This document shows positions 18,869 through 29,529 of a DNA stretch of 55,261 nucleotides, in pieces. Each line of letters opens with the position of its first letter. The stretch's first letter is position 1. The notes under the pieces were generated by a model. It worked only from the letters and a program-made list of their open reading frames with translations. It was not told the DNA's origin and did no database searches. Both the position numbers and the translations under genes were made by a program. Origin of the DNA: an uncultured Clostridia bacterium (GTDB lineage: Bacteria; Bacillota; Clostridia; TANB77; CAG-508); assembly GCA_944388695.1 (NCBI GenBank), contig CALXJT010000004.1, forward strand, positions 1-55,261. Direction: 5' to 3'.

Positions 18869-20035
18869 ATGGCAGGAAAAAGAGATTATTATGAGGTTTT
18901 AGGTGTCAATAAAAATGCGACAGATGACGAATTAAAAAAAGCATATAGAAAACTAGCCAAAAAGTATCATCCTGATGCAAATCCTGATAATAAAGAAGAG
19001 GCAGAAGCAAAGTTTAAAGAAGTAAATGAAGCTTATGAAACTTTATCTGATCCTCAAAAAAGAAGAATGTATGACCAATTTGGACCTGATGGACCACAAG
19101 GATTTGGTGGTGGTGCAGGAGGACCATTTGGTGGTCAAGGAGGATATTATTCATATAGTAGTTCTGGTTTTGATGGATTTGGAGATTTTGGAGATTTAGG
19201 AGATATATTCTCATCATTTTTTGGTGGTGGTTTTGGAAGGCAAAGTTCTAGAAAACAAAGTGGTCCAAGAAAAGGTGCAGATTTGAATTTACATATGGAT
19301 ATTACTTTTGAAGAAGCGTATTTAGGAGTAGAAAAAGAGGTTGTAATTACAAGAAATGAAAAATGTTCAAATTGTAATGGAACGGGAGCAAAACCAGGAA
19401 CACATCCTATAAAATGTCCTGAATGTAAAGGAACTGGTCAAGTAAGACAAGTGCAAAATACAATATTAGGTCAAGTTCAAACTACAAGAACATGTAATAC
19501 CTGCCATGGAACAGGAGAGGTTATAAATGACCCTTGTGATGTGTGTAAAGGCAGAGGAACTGTGAGAAAGCAACCTAGAATAAAAGTAAAAATTCCAGCA
19601 GGAATAGATGACGGTCAAACTGTTGTATTAAGAGGTGAAGGTGACCCAGGAGAAAAAGGTGGACCTAATGGAGATTTATATATAACAATAAAAATAAAGA
19701 AACATAGTATTTTTACAAGAAAGGGCAATACAGTTTTATGTGATATTCCAATTACTATGACACAAGCAACTTTAGGAGCTGATTTGGAAATTCCTATGGT
19801 TGATGGAACAAAAGAAATTTATAAAATACCAGAAGGAACACAACCTGGAACAAAATTCACAATAAGAAATAAAGGATTTAAAGTAGTAAATTCTTCAGCT
19901 CAAGGAGATTTTGTATTTACAGTAAATGTACAAATTCCAAAACGTTTAACTAAAGAACAGAGAGATTTATTAGTTGAACTTGCAAAAACTATGAATGAAC
20001 AACCACCAGTTAAGAAAAGAGGATTTTTTGGCTAA
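18869..20035 (+). CDS. dnaJ: Chaperone protein DnaJ
   Basis: This Hsp40 co-chaperone stimulates DnaK. It has an N-terminal J domain with HPD (in [10 protein letters not shown]), a Gly/Phe-rich linker (about residues 75-130), and four CxxCxGxG zinc repeats ([32 protein letters not shown]), then the C-terminal substrate-binding region. The length is 388 residues. AGGAGG precedes ATG 18869. It closes the heat-shock cluster; a weak A+T stem (AAAATTT/AAATTTT) follows the stop. Confidence 0.97.
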   Translation: MAGKRDYYEVLGVNKNATDDELKKAYRKLAKKYHPDANPDNKEEAEAKFKEVNEAYETLSDPQKRRMYDQFGPDGPQGFGGGAGGPFGGQGGYYSYSSSGFDGFGDFGDLGDIFSSFFGGGFGRQSSRKQSGPRKGADLNLHMDITFEEAYLGVEKEVVITRNEKCSNCNGTGAKPGTHPIKCPECKGTGQVRQVQNTILGQVQTTRTCNTCHGTGEVINDPCDVCKGRGTVRKQPRIKVKIPAGIDDGQTVVLRGEGDPGEKGGPNGDLYITIKIKKHSIFTRKGNTVLCDIPITMTQATLGADLEIPMVDGTKEIYKIPEGTQPGTKFTIRNKGFKVVNSSAQGDFVFTVNVQIPKRLTKEQRDLLVELAKTMNEQPPVKKRGFFG

Positions 20036-20106
20036 AATTTGAATTCTAAATTTTTTAAAATAACTTATTTTTTTACATTGCATATTATTTACTAAAGGAG
20101 GTTTAT

Positions 20107-21354
20107 ATGAAGAAATATGCAAAAAAAATAAGTTTATTTTTTTCATTTATTGTAATGACATTACTATTTTTTAATTATTCGTATGCATTAACACCTATCT
20201 CCGAGCCAATTTATAATGGAATTGATGTAAGTAATTGGCAAGGATATATATCATATGATAGAGTGAAATCATCTGGAATAGATATAGTATATATAAAAGC
20301 AAGTCAGGGAACAACTTTTAAGGACCCATATATGGAATATAATTATTCTCAAGCCAAAGCGAATGGATTAAAAGTAGGATTTTATCATTTTCTAACAGCG
20401 ACTAATGAAGCAGAAGCACGAAGACAGGCTGAATTTTTTGTGTCTGTTATAGCTGGAAAAGAAGTTGATTGTAAGTTAGCAATGGATTTTGAACAGTTTA
20501 ATGGTGGTATTACAGTACCAGAAATACGAAGGATATCAAATGTGTTTTTAGAAACAGTTAAGCAATTATCTGGAAAAGAAGTTATAGTTTATAGTAATTT
20601 GAGTGATGCGCAAAATGTATTTGGTCAAGAAATAGCAAATAAATATCCACTATGGATTGCATATTATGGTTCAGAACAACGTTTGATTAATTCTAATTCT
20701 GCATGGAGTAGATGGAGTGGATGGCAATATACAAGCCAAGGAAGTGTTTCAGGAATTCAAGGATATGTAGATAGAAATATATTTACAAGTGATGTATTAT
20801 TAGGGCAAAGTACTGAAGTGCCAGGAAATTCAGGAGAAACGCCAAATGCAAATGATGATAATATACAGTATGTAGTTAAAAGAGGTGATACTTTAAGCCA
20901 AATTGCAAGGAGATATAATACTACTGTTACAAATTTAGTTAATTTAAATAATATAAGTAACCCTAATTTAATATATCCAGGTCAAGTGATTTATATTAGT
21001 AAAGCTGGTGTAGAATCAGAGCAGGAAACAAATGAAATGGGATGTGTAGTCTATACAGTAAAATCAGGTGATAATTTATCAAGTATTGCCAATAGATATG
21101 GAACGACAGTGCAAAAAATAATTAATTGTAATAAGATTTCAAATCCTAACTTAATATATCCAGGTCAAAAAATAAGAATACGAGTAACTACTGTAGCTGA
21201 TAATGATACCCAGATTCAATATGTTGTAAAAAGAGGAGATACTTTATGGAGTATTTCAAGAAGATATGGAGTAAGTATAGAAACTATAGTGAAAAATAAT
21301 AATATAACAAATAGAAATTTAATATATCCAGGTCAGACTTTATTAATAAATTAG
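20107..21354 (+). CDS. Secreted GH25 muramidase with three LysM domains
   Basis: This is a secreted peptidoglycan hydrolase of 415 residues. A signal peptide (about residues 1-28) is followed by a GH25 lysozyme domain (about 36-235) starting GIDVSNWQGYISYDRVK, with the catalytic-region motif LAMDFEQF. Three LysM repeats follow: YVVKRGDTLSQIARRYN, YTVKSGDNLSSIANRYG and YVVKRGDTLWSISRRYG, each ending NLIYPGQ. It likely acts in cell-wall turnover or daughter-cell separation; LysM anchors it to peptidoglycan. AAAGGAGG is just upstream, and it appears to be monocistronic. Confidence 0.92.
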   Translation: MKKYAKKISLFFSFIVMTLLFFNYSYALTPISEPIYNGIDVSNWQGYISYDRVKSSGIDIVYIKASQGTTFKDPYMEYNYSQAKANGLKVGFYHFLTATNEAEARRQAEFFVSVIAGKEVDCKLAMDFEQFNGGITVPEIRRISNVFLETVKQLSGKEVIVYSNLSDAQNVFGQEIANKYPLWIAYYGSEQRLINSNSAWSRWSGWQYTSQGSVSGIQGYVDRNIFTSDVLLGQSTEVPGNSGETPNANDDNIQYVVKRGDTLSQIARRYNTTVTNLVNLNNISNPNLIYPGQVIYISKAGVESEQETNEMGCVVYTVKSGDNLSSIANRYGTTVQKIINCNKISNPNLIYPGQKIRIRVTTVADNDTQIQYVVKRGDTLWSISRRYGVSIETIVKNNNITNRNLIYPGQTLLIN

Positions 21355-21376
21355 AAATATGATAATAAATTGAAAA

Positions 21377-21495
21377 CTATTATGATTCAGATATAATAAA
21401 AAATTAAAAACTATTATGATTCGGATGTAATAAAAAATTAAAATCTATTATGGTTCAGATATAATGAAAAATTTAAAATCTGAATTATAATAGTT
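21377..21495 (+). repeat. three 34-base direct repeats plus inverted copy
   Basis: Units start at 21377, 21411 and 21445, each CTATTATGxTTCxGATxTAA and onward. An inverted partial copy, CTGAATTATAATAG, at 21480-21493 can pair with any unit and is followed by TTTTATATTTTATA. The array may work as a terminator after the muramidase gene. Confidence 0.7.
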
Positions 21496-21597
21496 TTATA
21501 TTTTATATATGATAATATATATTAATTGAAATATAAGTATCTGTACAATAATTACAAATATTGTAAATTTTACAAACTATAAAAGTTAAAAAAAATA

Positions 21598-21626
21598 TTG
21601 ACAAAAAGTGTAATAAAATGTATTAT
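21598..21626 (+). promoter_or_regulatory. sigma-A promoter of the zinc-ribbon protein gene
   Basis: TTGACA at 21598-21603 and TATTAT at 21621-21626, with a 17-base spacer, about 50 bases before the ATG. Confidence 0.75.
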
Positions 21627-21677
21627 TATGTTGAAAGTAATTTTAAATAATTACGCATAGAGAAAGGGGAGAATTTT

Positions 21678-22130
21678 ATGAGATGTCCTAATTGTGGAGC
21701 AGAGATTGAAGATGGATTAAATGTATGTTCTAATTGTGGAATAGGGCTAGAGACAGGAAATGGAGCACAAGCAAAAGAACCACAGATTTTAGAAGTAAAT
21801 TATCAAAATAATGAGGAATCAAGAGCATATTCAGAAAACATAAGAAATATGCAAAATCAACAAGAAGATAAAGGTTTAAGTATAACATCACTTATTTTGG
21901 GAATTGCTTGTTTTGTATGTATTGCTGTAAATACATTTTTAGCATTATTATGTTCAATATTAGCAATAGTATTTGGAGCAATTGGACGTAAAAAAGGTGC
22001 TAAAGGATTAGGAACAGCTGGAATGATACTAGGAATAATTGGTACAGTAGTAATAGTTATAATAATTATTTTAGCATTTGCTATAGTATTTTCAGCAGCT
22101 GATGTGATAATGAATAGTTCTTATTATTAA
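21678..22130 (+). CDS. Zinc-ribbon and DUF4190-like membrane protein
   Basis: This is a 150-residue protein. The N-terminal zinc ribbon is MRCPNCGAEIEDG..CSNCG (cysteines at 3, 6, 17, 20). After a hydrophilic linker come two hydrophobic segments (about residues 68-95 and 108-140), with GAIGRKKGAKGLGTAGMILG between them, typical of DUF4190. It is probably a small inner-membrane protein of unknown function. It has its own promoter and a strong terminator, so it is monocistronic. Confidence 0.82.
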   Translation: MRCPNCGAEIEDGLNVCSNCGIGLETGNGAQAKEPQILEVNYQNNEESRAYSENIRNMQNQQEDKGLSITSLILGIACFVCIAVNTFLALLCSILAIVFGAIGRKKGAKGLGTAGMILGIIGTVVIVIIIILAFAIVFSAADVIMNSSYY

Positions 22131-22137
22131 AATAAAT

Positions 22138-22180
22138 GAACCATTGAGGTATTTATTATTTCATATGGTTCTTTTTTTTT
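22138..22180 (+). terminator. intrinsic terminator
   Basis: GAACCAT (22138-22144) pairs with ATGGTTC (22165-22171), followed by nine T. It ends the zinc-ribbon gene. The rest of the gap to 22547 is A+T-rich with one promoter. Confidence 0.85.
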
Positions 22181-22247
22181 GCTTTTTAATAATGTTTTTA
22201 TTAGAATTAAAATTAATAATTCAAGGCGATAAAATTAAAAAATCAGC

Positions 22248-22276
22248 TAGACATAAATAAAAAAAAAAGATATAAT
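22248..22276 (+). promoter_or_regulatory. sigma-A promoter of the pssD-pssE pair
   Basis: TAGACA at 22248-22253 and TATAAT at 22271-22276, with a 17-base spacer. This leaves a leader of about 265 bases with no gene. Confidence 0.55.
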
Positions 22277-22547
22277 ATATAAGAATAAATTAAATATTTA
22301 ATGGGAGATAGACAAGAAAATAATTAAAAATATAAAAGCAGTAAGAATATAATAAAAACAAGTAAAGGCTCAAAAAAATGTTGGAAAAGATATTTAAAAA
22401 ATGAGCAAAAAATAAAAGAAAAAATTCGAAAAATACTTAAAATGTGAGAGTAAAACTATAAAGAATAAATGAAACAAAAATTAGAAAATGAAAATTATAA
22501 AATTACAAAAAATATATTTTCATTTCTAAAAGAGGAATGTGATAAAA

Positions 22548-23021
22548 ATGAAAAAAAGAGTATTATTTATTTCAAGTACAGGAGGACACTTAAATGAACT
22601 ACTTCAATTAAGTCCACTATTTGAAAAATATGATTATTATATAATAACTGAAAAAGATAAAGCCAATGAAGATTTAAAGCAAAAATACGGAGAAAAGTTA
22701 TATTTTTTACCATATGGAACAAGAGCAAAAATATTTTCATATATATTTAGATATTTATATTTATGTTTAAAAACAATATATTTATACTTTAAAATAAGAC
22801 CAAAAGTAATAGTAACCACAGGAACTCATACAGCTGGTCCTATGTGTATTATAGGAAAAATATTTAGAAGCAAAATTATATATATAGAAACATTTGCAAA
22901 TACAAATAGAAAAACAGCAACTGGAAAATTAATATATCCTATAGCAGATTTATTTATAGTTCAATGGGAAGAAATGCTTAAATTATATCCTAAAGCTGTA
23001 TATGGAGGTTCGATTTATTAA
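22548..23021 (+). CDS. PssD/Cps14F-like glycosyltransferase subunit (Alg14-type)
   Basis: This is the membrane-associated half of a two-subunit glycosyltransferase, related to Alg14, PssD and Cps14F, used in polysaccharide assembly on a lipid carrier. Visible are VLFISSTGGHLNEL at the start, a membrane-binding stretch (about residues 65-85), VIVTTGTHTAGPMC, IETFANTNRKTATGKLIYPIADLFIVQWEE, and the end AVYGGSIY. It has 157 residues from ATG 22548; GAGG is about 11 bases upstream. The stop overlaps the next start (TAATG), so translation is coupled to the partner subunit. Confidence 0.85.
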   Translation: MKKRVLFISSTGGHLNELLQLSPLFEKYDYYIITEKDKANEDLKQKYGEKLYFLPYGTRAKIFSYIFRYLYLCLKTIYLYFKIRPKVIVTTGTHTAGPMCIIGKIFRSKIIYIETFANTNRKTATGKLIYPIADLFIVQWEEMLKLYPKAVYGGSIY

Positions 23022-23500
23022 TGATATTAGTAATGTTAGGAACGCAAAATAATAGTTTTCATAGATTATTAGAAGAAATAGATAAATTAATAGAAAAAGA
23101 AGTAATAAAAGAAGATGTAATAGTTCAAGCAGGTTACACGAAATATGAATCTAAAAATATGAAGATATTTGATTTAATACCAAGAGAAGAACTAGAAAAA
23201 TATCAAAGTGAAGCCAGAATAATTATAACACATGGAGGAGTAGGTTCTATCATTAGTTCATTAAAATTAGGAAAAAAGGTTATAGCAGTTCCAAGATATC
23301 ATGAATATGCAGAACATGTTAATAATCATCAAATAGAAATAGTAGATACATTTAATGAAAAAGGCTATATTATAGGAGTTAAGCAAGTTTCAGAATTAGA
23401 GGAAGCATTAATCAAAATAGAAAAATTTGAGCCTAAAAAATATGAGCTAAATAATAAAAAAATGCTAAATATAATTGAAAATTTTATAGATAAAGTTTAA
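23021..23500 (+). CDS. PssE-like glycosyltransferase subunit (Alg13-type)
   Basis: This 159-residue GT28 C-terminal-like domain is the catalytic partner of the preceding protein. It starts MILVMLGTQNNSFHRLLEEI and carries the UDP-sugar site motif ITHGGVGSIISSLKLGKKVIAVPRY and then HNNHQ-like EHVNNHQIEIV. It overlaps the upstream gene by one base (TAATG). The sugar transferred cannot be deduced; characterised relatives in capsule loci add galactose or glucuronate, but there is no capsule locus here. Confidence 0.86.
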   Translation: MILVMLGTQNNSFHRLLEEIDKLIEKEVIKEDVIVQAGYTKYESKNMKIFDLIPREELEKYQSEARIIITHGGVGSIISSLKLGKKVIAVPRYHEYAEHVNNHQIEIVDTFNEKGYIIGVKQVSELEEALIKIEKFEPKKYELNNKKMLNIIENFIDKV

Positions 23501-23662
23501 TAATTAATAAATAAAAAAATACATTCTCCTAGGCTTTAAAATGATTATTAAAAAGACAATATAAAAAATAGAAGGCAAAAGACAGAAGAGTGAAGATAAA
23601 ATATAGAATTACTAGCAGATAAAAAATAATAAGAAAAAATATTTATAATAGGAGAATCATAA

Positions 23663-25603
23663 GTGGAAAATAATATAGGACAAGAACTAATAGTTATAGA
23701 AACAAAAAGAACAAAAATAATGAATAAAATAAATCATATATTAAAAGCAATCATAAATTCTTTTGCTTTTCCAATAATAATAGGTATATGTTTATTTCTT
23801 AAGTCAATGTTTTTTTATTATAATACAATAATGATAAGAGAAACATTACCAATAGAAACAATATTAGGAACATTTGTATTTATTTTTGTAATAGTATGTA
23901 TTCAAAATGTTTTACCAAATAGAGCAAGAGTGTATACAACTATAATAACAAGTTTTTTAATAAGTGCACTTCTATTTGCTGATAATTTATATTATTTATA
24001 TTCAAGCAATGTATTATCAGTATTACAAATTTCCAATTTACAATATGGAGAAGAGATACTCACAACAATACCAAAGCTGATACAATTTAAGCATATAATA
24101 TATTTTATAGATATTATAATTGTTTTAATTTTAATATTCACAAAATATTGGAAAATAGAAAAGAAAAGTAATCTAAAAATGAGATATAAGATTGCTAAAG
24201 GCTTGGTAGGTGTAGTTGGTGTAATTGTATTTTGTGTAGTAGGAAATAAATATACATCAAAAGCAAATGAAGATCCATATAATAGAGATTTACAGATAAA
24301 AAAGGCAAGTATATATGGATATCATATTGCAGATGTAGCAAATTCAATGAAAATAAAGAACCAAGCAAAATATGCGAATAAAGAAGATATGATTAAAGAC
24401 TATGAAATTTTAAGAAATGAATATAATGAAAAATATAGTCAGCCGAATTATAATTTAGAAGGTTCAATAAAAGGAAAAAATATAATAGTACTGCAACTAG
24501 AGTCATTACAAGGTTTTTTAGTTGATGCAACTATTAATGGTAAAGAAATAACACCAAATTTGAATAAGTTTTTGAGAGAAAATATAAGATTTTCTAATAT
24601 GTTTATGCAAAGCTATTCATCAACAGCAGATTCAGAATTTTCTAGTATAACATCATTATATCCAATGGAAAATGGAATGTCATATAGTAAATATGCTTTA
24701 AATACATATGATGATATTTTTCATATAATGAATAATAATGGATATACAACTGCATATATGCATGGAAATGGAGGATATTTTTGGAATAGACAAACAGTGT
24801 ATAAAAATATGGATGTAGAGCATCTTGAATTTGAGGATAATTTTGAAGATATATCAGAACATATAATGGGATATTTATCAGATGAATTATTTTATAAGCA
24901 AGCAGTTCAAAAACTGAAAAACTACGAAAATCCATTTTTTACATATTTAGTTTCTGCGTCATCACATACATCATTTACTTTAGATGGATTGCAAGATAGA
25001 AATAAAATCAATATAGATGTAGGAAAATATAAAGATACATTTTTTGGAGAGTATTTAGAATCTGCTAATTATGCTGATTATGCATTTGGGTTATTCATAG
25101 ATGCTTTAAAAGAAGCAGATTTATATGACGATACAGTTATAATTTTATATGGAGATCATAATGGACTTGAGATGTATAATGAGGAAATGATAGATTTTCT
25201 AAAACAAATTAATCCAGAGATAAATACCGTAGATTTACAACTTAATTATATAAGAGTTTTAGCTGGAATGAAATTACCAGGAATCACTAATTTAACTATA
25301 GAAAAGCCAATTAGTAAATTAGATGTAAAACCTACAATTTGTTATTTAGTTGGAGTTGATGATAATTTTTCTTTAGGAACAAATATATTTGCAAAGAAGG
25401 ATTTTATTTGTTTGAATAATGAAAAAATAGTTACAAGTAGATATTATTATAATCAATATTGGTATGTAATAGATACAGGAGAGGAATTAGATTTGAATAA
25501 TATATCTGAAGACGAGAGAGAATTATTAGACTCGTATATGAATGATATGAGATATGAATTAGATATCTCAAAATCTTTAACAATAAATAATTTGTTAAAA
25601 TAA
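23663..25603 (+). CDS. LtaS-family lipoteichoic acid synthase-like sulfatase
   Basis: This 646-residue membrane enzyme has about five N-terminal transmembrane segments (within residues 30-200) and a large extracellular sulfatase-fold domain (about 270-600). The domain contains [13 protein letters not shown], the catalytic Thr region [10 protein letters not shown] (T321), and [11 protein letters not shown], which supplies metal ligands. This matches the LtaS/phosphoglycerol-transferase family that polymerises glycerol-phosphate from phosphatidylglycerol. The start is GTG 23663, with GGAG about ten bases upstream. Neighbours include other envelope glycosyltransferases. Whether it makes lipoteichoic acid or modifies another glycan is open. 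Confidence 0.87.
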   Translation: MENNIGQELIVIETKRTKIMNKINHILKAIINSFAFPIIIGICLFLKSMFFYYNTIMIRETLPIETILGTFVFIFVIVCIQNVLPNRARVYTTIITSFLISALLFADNLYYLYSSNVLSVLQISNLQYGEEILTTIPKLIQFKHIIYFIDIIIVLILIFTKYWKIEKKSNLKMRYKIAKGLVGVVGVIVFCVVGNKYTSKANEDPYNRDLQIKKASIYGYHIADVANSMKIKNQAKYANKEDMIKDYEILRNEYNEKYSQPNYNLEGSIKGKNIIVLQLESLQGFLVDATINGKEITPNLNKFLRENIRFSNMFMQSYSSTADSEFSSITSLYPMENGMSYSKYALNTYDDIFHIMNNNGYTTAYMHGNGGYFWNRQTVYKNMDVEHLEFEDNFEDISEHIMGYLSDELFYKQAVQKLKNYENPFFTYLVSASSHTSFTLDGLQDRNKINIDVGKYKDTFFGEYLESANYADYAFGLFIDALKEADLYDDTVIILYGDHNGLEMYNEEMIDFLKQINPEINTVDLQLNYIRVLAGMKLPGITNLTIEKPISKLDVKPTICYLVGVDDNFSLGTNIFAKKDFICLNNEKIVTSRYYYNQYWYVIDTGEELDLNNISEDERELLDSYMNDMRYELDISKSLTINNLLK

Positions 25604-25626
25604 ATCTCAAGAGAGGAGTAATAAGA

Positions 25627-26640
25627 ATGGACGATGAGAGATTAATAAATCCAGAATTAGAAAGTGCTGGGGAAGAGCGTTTAGAAAATTCTTTAAGACC
25701 TAAAACATTAGATGAATATATAGGACAAGATAAAATAAAAGAAAATATGAAAATATATATAGAAGCGGCTAAAAAAAGGGGAGAACCATTAGACCATGTA
25801 CTTTTATATGGTCCTCCTGGACTTGGAAAAACAACATTATCAAACATTATATCAAATGAAATGAATTCAAATATAAAAATAACGTCAGGACCAGCAATAG
25901 AAAAACCTGGAGATTTAGCAGCACTACTTACAAATTTATCAGAATTTGATGTTTTATTTATAGATGAAATACATAGATTAAGTAAAAGTGTAGAAGAAAT
26001 TTTATATCCTGCATTAGAAGATTATACATTAGATATTATAATTGGAAAAGGGCCAAGTGCTAGGTCAATAAGATTAGATTTACCAAAATTTACATTAATA
26101 GGAGCTACAACGAAAGCAGGTTCTTTAACAACACCATTACGAGATAGATTTGGAATTATTCATCGTTTAGAACTATATAGTGTAGAAGATTTAAAGAAAA
26201 TTGTTAAACGTTCAGCAAAAATTTTAGATGTAGAGATAGATGATGAAGCAGCTGTAGAAATAGCTAAAAGATCAAGAGGAACACCAAGAATTGCAAATAG
26301 ATTATTAAAAAGAGTAAGAGATTTTGCATTAGTTTTAGGTGATGGAAATATAAATTTAAAAATTACTAAGAATGCTTTAAATAAATTAGAAATAGACGAA
26401 TTAGGATTAGATGAAATTGACAGAAAATTATTAGATACAATGATAACACAATATGGAGGAAGACCAGTTGGAATAGAAGCATTAGCAGCAACTGTTGGAG
26501 AAGAAGTAGATACAATAGAGGATGTGTATGAACCATATCTTATACAACTTGGTTTTATAGCAAGGACTTTGAGAGGAAGAGTTGTGTTACCACCAGCATA
26601 TAAGCATATGGGATATGAATATAATTCTCAAGAAGGATAG
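25627..26640 (+). CDS. ruvB: Holliday junction branch migration helicase RuvB
   Basis: This AAA+ motor drives branch migration with RuvA. It has Walker A GPPGLGKT (residues 62-69), Walker B DEIH (113-116), sensor region [20 protein letters not shown], and the C-terminal winged helix with [17 protein letters not shown]. The 337 residues match the family. The ribosome site GAGAGGAG precedes ATG 25627. ruvA is not adjacent, unlike the common ruvA-ruvB order, and must lie elsewhere. The stop is followed closely by a membrane protein gene. Confidence 0.97.
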   Translation: MDDERLINPELESAGEERLENSLRPKTLDEYIGQDKIKENMKIYIEAAKKRGEPLDHVLLYGPPGLGKTTLSNIISNEMNSNIKITSGPAIEKPGDLAALLTNLSEFDVLFIDEIHRLSKSVEEILYPALEDYTLDIIIGKGPSARSIRLDLPKFTLIGATTKAGSLTTPLRDRFGIIHRLELYSVEDLKKIVKRSAKILDVEIDDEAAVEIAKRSRGTPRIANRLLKRVRDFALVLGDGNINLKITKNALNKLEIDELGLDEIDRKLLDTMITQYGGRPVGIEALAATVGEEVDTIEDVYEPYLIQLGFIARTLRGRVVLPPAYKHMGYEYNSQEG

Positions 26641-26703
26641 TGAGCTAGAGAATGACCATATATAATTATATACAGATTTAAAGTAATGCAGGAGAATGAA
26701 AGT

Positions 26704-28254
26704 ATGAGTGAAATTGGAAAAAAAGTATGTAAATTTTTTAGAAAAGACTTTTTGTTTTTTATAATTTTTATGATGTTTTTTATAAGTATATATATTGTAA
26801 GACCAGTTGATAATCTAGATGAATTATGGAATTATAATTTTGCAAAACAAATAGCAGAAGGATTAATACCATATAAAGATATAAGTATGATAATAACACC
26901 ATTATCATCGTTTTTGGCATCAATATTTTTAAATATTTCTAATGAATTATTAACAATGAGAATACTTGGTATAATACTTTCAACTGCTATATTTTATATG
27001 ATTTATCGAATATTAAAGCAATTAACAGGTAAGGAAGAATATTCACTTATATGTACATTAATAATGATGTTTTTAATAAGTGGAATTTTATCATATGATT
27101 ATAATAATTTACTAGTTCTTTTCATATTGATAGCTTTGGCTGTAGAATTGTTTATGATAAAAAAACAAGAGAGTCAAAAATTAAGAAAATTACAAAATCT
27201 GTTAATAGGTTTAATTTCTGGATTAGTAATATTAACAAAGCAATCAATAGGTGTGATATTTACATTTGCAATGATAATATATCCTTTAATTAATATTAAT
27301 GAGACATATAAATTTAAAAATTATTTAAAAGAAATAATATATAGAATTATAGGATTAATAATTCCATGTTTATTGTTTATTATTTATTTAATTTTTACAG
27401 ATTCATATTCTGAATTTATTAGTTATACAATTCTTGGAATTGGAACATTTAATAATAAAATACCATTTTCTCACTTATTTAAAATAGATTTTATAACAAA
27501 AATTATGGCTATATTAGTTTTATTTACAATAGTTGCTTTAGTATGTTTTATTATAATCAGATTAGTAAAAAAGACAAAAGAAAAAGAGTTAATAGCTATT
27601 TTCTTATATGGGATGTCTTTAATGATGATGATTATACCAATATGTGATAAAAATCATTTTTATCTTGCAAGTTTAATTATATTTATTGGTTTAGCATATT
27701 TATTTTTAAAATTTTATAGATATATGTCAAATAAAAAAGTATTAAAAAATGAATCATTAAAAATATTTATAAAAAATTTTATTAAATGTTTAACTTATGG
27801 AGTACTTATAATTTTATTTTTTGGAACAATAATAGTTAATTTATATAATTATGCAATAGATAGTTCGAAAAATAATCAGATTAAACATTATGAAAATATT
27901 GTAATATCAGATAATTTAAAACAGAGGATTGAAGAGGTTGATGATTTTATATTAAATCAGGAACAAGATGAATATAGGACATATATATTAGATTCAGAGG
28001 CAGTAGTATATATGATTCCATTAGATAAATATTCAAAAAATTATGATATGTTTTTGAATGGTAATTTTGGAAAAGATGGAACAAAAGGAATTTTAAAAGA
28101 TATTTTAGAATTAAGAGAAAATTCAAAAGCAAAATTTTTGGTGAGAAATCCCAAATATTCATACAATTGGCAATTACCTGTAGATATAATAAATTACGTA
28201 AGAGAAAAATTTGAAAAGGTAGATAGTATTTCAATTTTTGATGTTTATGAATAA
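26704..28254 (+). CDS. GT-C-type polytopic membrane glycosyltransferase-like protein
   Basis: This is a 516-residue polytopic membrane protein with about eleven hydrophobic segments. Near the start, VDNLDELWNYNFAKQIAEGL followed by IPYKDISMIITP resembles the first periplasmic loop of GT-C enzymes of the ArnT/PMT type, in which an acidic Asp/Glu pair is catalytic. The C-terminal soluble part (about residues 410-516) is poorly conserved. AGGAG at 26690-26694 favours ATG 26704 over ATG 26686. It probably uses a polyprenyl-phosphate sugar; the GtrB-like gene at 29530 could supply that donor. The substrate is unknown. Confidence 0.68.
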   Translation: MSEIGKKVCKFFRKDFLFFIIFMMFFISIYIVRPVDNLDELWNYNFAKQIAEGLIPYKDISMIITPLSSFLASIFLNISNELLTMRILGIILSTAIFYMIYRILKQLTGKEEYSLICTLIMMFLISGILSYDYNNLLVLFILIALAVELFMIKKQESQKLRKLQNLLIGLISGLVILTKQSIGVIFTFAMIIYPLININETYKFKNYLKEIIYRIIGLIIPCLLFIIYLIFTDSYSEFISYTILGIGTFNNKIPFSHLFKIDFITKIMAILVLFTIVALVCFIIIRLVKKTKEKELIAIFLYGMSLMMMIIPICDKNHFYLASLIIFIGLAYLFLKFYRYMSNKKVLKNESLKIFIKNFIKCLTYGVLIILFFGTIIVNLYNYAIDSSKNNQIKHYENIVISDNLKQRIEEVDDFILNQEQDEYRTYILDSEAVVYMIPLDKYSKNYDMFLNGNFGKDGTKGILKDILELRENSKAKFLVRNPKYSYNWQLPVDIINYVREKFEKVDSISIFDVYE

Positions 28255-28323
28255 TTATTATATATAAAAGATATATGTTAAAAGCAATGAAATATATAAG
28301 TGGTAATGAAAGAGGGAAAAAAT

Positions 28324-28890
28324 ATGAAATTGTTAATGCATACATGTTGTGCACCATGTAGTGTATATTGTATAGATAGTTTAAGAGAAGAAGGAATTGA
28401 GCCAACAGTATATTGGTATAATCCAAATATTCATCCATATATAGAATATAAAACTAGAAGAGATACATTAAAAGAATATACGAAAAGTATAAATGTAGAA
28501 GCAATATTTCAAGAGGAATATGGCTTGGATGATTTTTGTAAAAATGTTATAGGTGACTTAAAAAATAGATGTATGAATTATTGTTATCCAGTTAGACTAG
28601 AGCAAACAGCAAAATATGCAAAGGAGAATGGATATGATACTTTTACTACAACATTACTTGTAAGTCCATATCAAAATCATGAAGGAATTTGTGAGGTTGC
28701 AGAAAGAATAGCTAAAATATATGATTTGAAATTTTTATATAGAGATTTTAGAGTAGGATTTAGAGAAGGACAAGCAAAGGCTAGAGAATTGGGACTTTAT
28801 ATGCAAAAATATTGTGGGTGTATTTTTTCAGAAGAGGATAGATATCAAAAGAAGATTGAGAAAGATAGAAGTTCATGTAATAATGGATAG
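28324..28890 (+). CDS. queH: Epoxyqueuosine reductase QueH
   Basis: This is the last step of queuosine biosynthesis, reduction of epoxyqueuosine in tRNA, carried out by the QueH (former DUF208) alternative to QueG. Cysteine motifs are visible: LMHTCCAPC (C8, C9, C12), RCMNYCYPVRLEQTA, and the terminal YCGCIFSEEDRY. They fit iron-sulfur and metal binding in QueH. The length is 188 residues. AGAGGG before ATG 28324 fixes the start, although the frame is open from GTG 28300. No other queuosine genes are nearby. Confidence 0.92.
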   Translation: MKLLMHTCCAPCSVYCIDSLREEGIEPTVYWYNPNIHPYIEYKTRRDTLKEYTKSINVEAIFQEEYGLDDFCKNVIGDLKNRCMNYCYPVRLEQTAKYAKENGYDTFTTTLLVSPYQNHEGICEVAERIAKIYDLKFLYRDFRVGFREGQAKARELGLYMQKYCGCIFSEEDRYQKKIEKDRSSCNNG

Positions 28891-29011
28891 GAGTTATAAT
28901 TTTTAGAAGATTATTTATTTGTATATGAGGATATAATTCAGAACTAATGTGTTTTTTAGAAATTGATTTGAAGAGTATTGATTTAGAATAAATAGATTGG
29001 AAGGTAATTTC

Positions 29012-29470
29012 ATGATAAAAGTATTATTTGTATGTTTAGGAAATATATGTAGGTCACCAATGGCAGAATACGTATTTAAAGACATGTTAAAAAAATCAGG
29101 AGAAGAAGAAAATTTCTATGTGGATTCAGCGGCAACAAGTACAGAAGAAATAGGAAATTCAGTACATTACGGAACTAGAAATAAACTTAAACAAATGAAT
29201 ATAGAATGTGGAAATCATAAAGCAAGAAGAATCACAAAACAGGATTATGAAAAATTTGATTATATCATTGCAATGGAAGAAAGAAATATTATAGATATAG
29301 AGAGAATTGTGGGAAAAGACATAAAAGGGAAGATATATAAATTATTAGATTTTTCAGATTATCCAAGAGATATAGCTGATCCATGGTATACAGGAAATTT
29401 TGATAAAACTTATGATGATATAGTTCAAGGACTAAATGGATTTATGAAATATTTAAATAAGGCTAATTAA
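29012..29470 (+). CDS. Low-molecular-weight protein tyrosine phosphatase
   Basis: This is a 152-residue cytoplasmic phosphatase. The signature C(X)5R loop is VCLGNICRS (C8, R14), near the N-terminus, and the general acid is D123 in DPWYTG. GGAAGG at 28999-29004 is seven bases before ATG 29012. In Firmicutes such enzymes reset tyrosine kinases for polysaccharide export or act on protein phospho-arginine. The surrounding envelope glycosyltransferase genes make a wall-related role plausible but unproven. Confidence 0.9.
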   Translation: MIKVLFVCLGNICRSPMAEYVFKDMLKKSGEEENFYVDSAATSTEEIGNSVHYGTRNKLKQMNIECGNHKARRITKQDYEKFDYIIAMEERNIIDIERIVGKDIKGKIYKLLDFSDYPRDIADPWYTGNFDKTYDDIVQGLNGFMKYLNKAN

Positions 29471-29529
29471 AAAAATTAAGATTTTTAATATAATCAAAGT
29501 TTTTTAGAGTGGAAGGAATAGAAGTAGAT

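Noticed and set aside
25627..26640. ruvB without ruvA as a broken pathway
   Set aside because: Only one window is visible; ruvA is probably encoded elsewhere, so absence cannot be claimed.
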